From positions 1-64,000 of the forward strand of contig NZ_JAFBIQ010000010.1 of assembly GCF_021531315.1 (NCBI RefSeq): a stretch of 64,000 bases of DNA. The letters run 5' to 3'. The position numbers and the translations under genes were made by a program. Shown here piece after piece: positions 62,229-64,000 of this stretch. Numbering within the stretch: the stretch's first letter is position 1; each line of letters begins with the position of its first letter. The notes below the pieces were generated by a model. The model saw only the letters and a program-made list of their open reading frames with translations. It made no database searches and was not told the origin of the DNA. The DNA is from Oscillibacter valericigenes. Lineage in GTDB: Bacteria; Bacillota; Clostridia; Oscillospirales; Oscillospiraceae.

Positions 62229-64000
62229 TTACCTTCGTATTGCATCAACGCTCTGCTGTGCCTCATCACATTCCTCAAGCAGGGCAAGGAAAGCCTCGCA
62301 ATAATGTGCCTGCACATCTACACCATCCTCTGGGAAGGCATATTTCTCAGAATCAGCACAATAGGTCAGTACATCCGGTTCAATTTCCGGCACATTAAGC
62401 CTTAAAAGAATACTATGTTGCAAATACTTATGGGATAGCTTACCACAAGAATCATATGCACGGAGTAGCATAATATATATCTCTTCGGAGCATTTGCCGT
62501 CTGCAATCCATTTGGCTATTATGAGAAGTAAACATTCTGTTTGAAGGTCTGAAAGATTATCCCAAATCGACGGGAGGGCGCTCATTATTTCTGTGAAGCG
62601 GAGCCCTAATAGATAAATAGCAAATATTGCGGTTTCAATTTTTCTTGCATTTTTTGTTTCGATCTGTTCCAGCAAGATATACAAAGCCATTTCAGACAGA
62701 GATTGTGGCAGGGGAAATTCGGAAGGTGACCTCTTAGAATCAAATGCAATATCAATATGCCCATTTCCGCTGATCCAAAGTTCTTGTGTTTGAAGTTCAG
62801 CATTAAACAGCGATTCCATTCCCGCTATATCATCAGTAAATGTCAATTTAAAGAGCAACTGCAAATTGCGGGAGGATGTTTGGTAATCATAATCAGATAA
62901 CTGAGCCTCAATGCACTTTGCGATTTCCCAGAAAGCATCATCTCCCAAAGCGGCTAGCAAGGAATTTATCAACGAATCATATCTCTCGTATGTCCATTCT
63001 TTGCTTTGCAAATACTCACACACGCTCATTAGCACGGATGTTAGGTTTTCTTTGATATTTCTATCATCCGATGACACCTTCTCTAAAATAACTTTGTAGT
63101 GTGCTGCTGGGTTCGCTGATGTTCTAACTGCGGGTAATGCCAATATTGTCTCATCAATTGAGATATCTGCATACTGGGTTTTGATATCCTCAAATTCCTG
63201 TATCCTTTGCGCAGCATAGCTTTTTTCATCCGGGGAAAACTTTTGCTGTTCAGATTGATGGCTGATAATGCTTATCCACTGTGGCGTTAATTCCATTGCA
63301 AATGAAGAAAAATCAACACCGATCTTTTGGGCTTGAGCTACATATGCGTTGAAAATGTTTTGCGCTCCGTTTCGTCCATCTTGCGTATACCAGGAATGAA
63401 TTCCGCAACTAAGAATCCACAGCGCTTCTAAATCAAAGGCAGTAGTTGCGTTGTTAATAAATTCAAAAAGTGAATGGTATATCTAGTCTGGACTTAGCCG
63501 GAAGTCATCACTCCAAGCGCGTAGTTCCCAAAAATCACTCAATCCGCAAGCAACAGCAGCTTTGGATAGTTCATTTTTTATCTCGTAAGAAACATGGTTG
63601 CTCGAATAATCCGCTATTTCAGACTGGCAATATAAATCTGCGCCGAGGTCCTTCCACCTGGCAGGCACAGCTTCAGAAATTATCCTAAAAGAATCTAACG
63701 GCGCATGCATAGCATACTCTTTGTAACCCATATATCCTACGACATCCCACTTGAGCTGAGAGGAAAACTTTTGAATCAATTCGGGATGAACGAGTTCTCC
63801 GTACAGGGAAAACCGCATATGCATCTCCGCTTTGTCCTCAACCATGTTTATATTGCAACAGTTCTCACCATACAAGGTTTCGATGTATTCCCCGATTATA
63901 TCCAACCTATCATGCTGTTTGAAATAGTCCAAGATAGCAGTCTTATAGTACATACCTAAACTATCGATCTCGAACAAGCTTATACGCAATGCGTCTATAA
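62229..64000 (-). pseudogene. Long gene of unrecognised family, split by an in-frame amber codon, 5' end outside the window
   Basis: The frame enters from the right edge (IDALRISLFEIDSLGMYY), runs 168 codons to a TAG at 63483-63485 (FRLSPD-stop), and continues in the same frame without ATG (IYHSLFEFINNATTAFDLEA) to a TAA at 62229. Both parts have the same AT-rich composition and protein-like sequence, so they look like one gene of at least 590 codons. The second part (LLALGDDAFWEIAKCIEAQL, LLLIIAKWIADGKCSEE) is helical, perhaps with HEAT-like repeats. No family recognised. Confidence 0.65.

Overview
The window looks like a chromosome segment of a GC-rich, endospore-forming gut Firmicute, most likely Oscillospiraceae (clostridial cluster IV). 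This is inferred from the tig-clpP-clpX-lon-ysxC and lepB-ylqF-rnhB-yraN gene orders, a GerA-family germination protein, LexA, a YtrA-type GntR/ABC operon, giant 2-hydroxyacyl-CoA dehydratase activase fusions, and consensus Firmicute promoters, ribosome sites and terminators. No rRNA gene or complete tRNA was seen, so the assignment is not firm.

Layout. 1-935: no convincing gene, but two families of imperfect direct repeats. 936-4525: accessory segment with an alpha/beta hydrolase, an intact flavodoxin-type oxidoreductase, the stump of a second one, a complete IS110-family element and an IS256 stump. 4608-28050: core genome. It holds a Na/Pi transporter, murI, a membrane-bound XRE regulator, divergent thiN and thiT (thiT behind a TPP riboswitch), a three-gene methylthioadenosine/5'-deoxynucleoside salvage operon, a 1441-residue activase/dehydratase fusion, the protein quality-control cluster (tig, clpP, clpX, lon, ysxC) and the lepB-ylqF-rnhB-yraN-metallophosphoesterase operon. 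28276-29676: a lipoprotein of unknown function.

29759-34200 is an AT-rich island. On its left is the 3' part of a tRNA-Leu gene; on its right it runs into the 3' end of rlmD, whose last ~90 codons have island composition. Inside are truncated starts of a Y-family polymerase and a low-molecular-weight phosphatase, two tnpV genes facing each other, and two consecutive Fic-domain genes, each with a DNA-binding-like domain.

34200-57482 is core again: rlmD, a beta-CASP nuclease, secA, pgeF with an overlapping oligopeptide-binding lipoprotein gene, lexA, a MoxR/VWA pair, gdhA, a large unknown membrane protein, a GntR-controlled ABC exporter, a GerA-family protein, a DUF2156-GNAT fusion, and a LysR regulator divergent from an NSS-family transporter. 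57500-60250 is a second scrapyard: a mobile-element RHH-like gene, a histidine kinase without its sensor, an ABC ATPase cut by an IS66 fragment, and a piece of a surface protein. 60360-64000 holds four tandem hairpins, a GNAT gene, a frameshifted gene of unrecognised family that was once coupled to it, and a long gene of unrecognised family split by one in-frame amber codon and running off the window edge.

The observations I rate highest are the rlmD-island chimera, the tandem Fic pair between opposed tnpV genes, the candidate bridge-RNA region of the IS110 element, the histone-H1-like tail on trigger factor, and the unidentified broken gene pair at the right edge.
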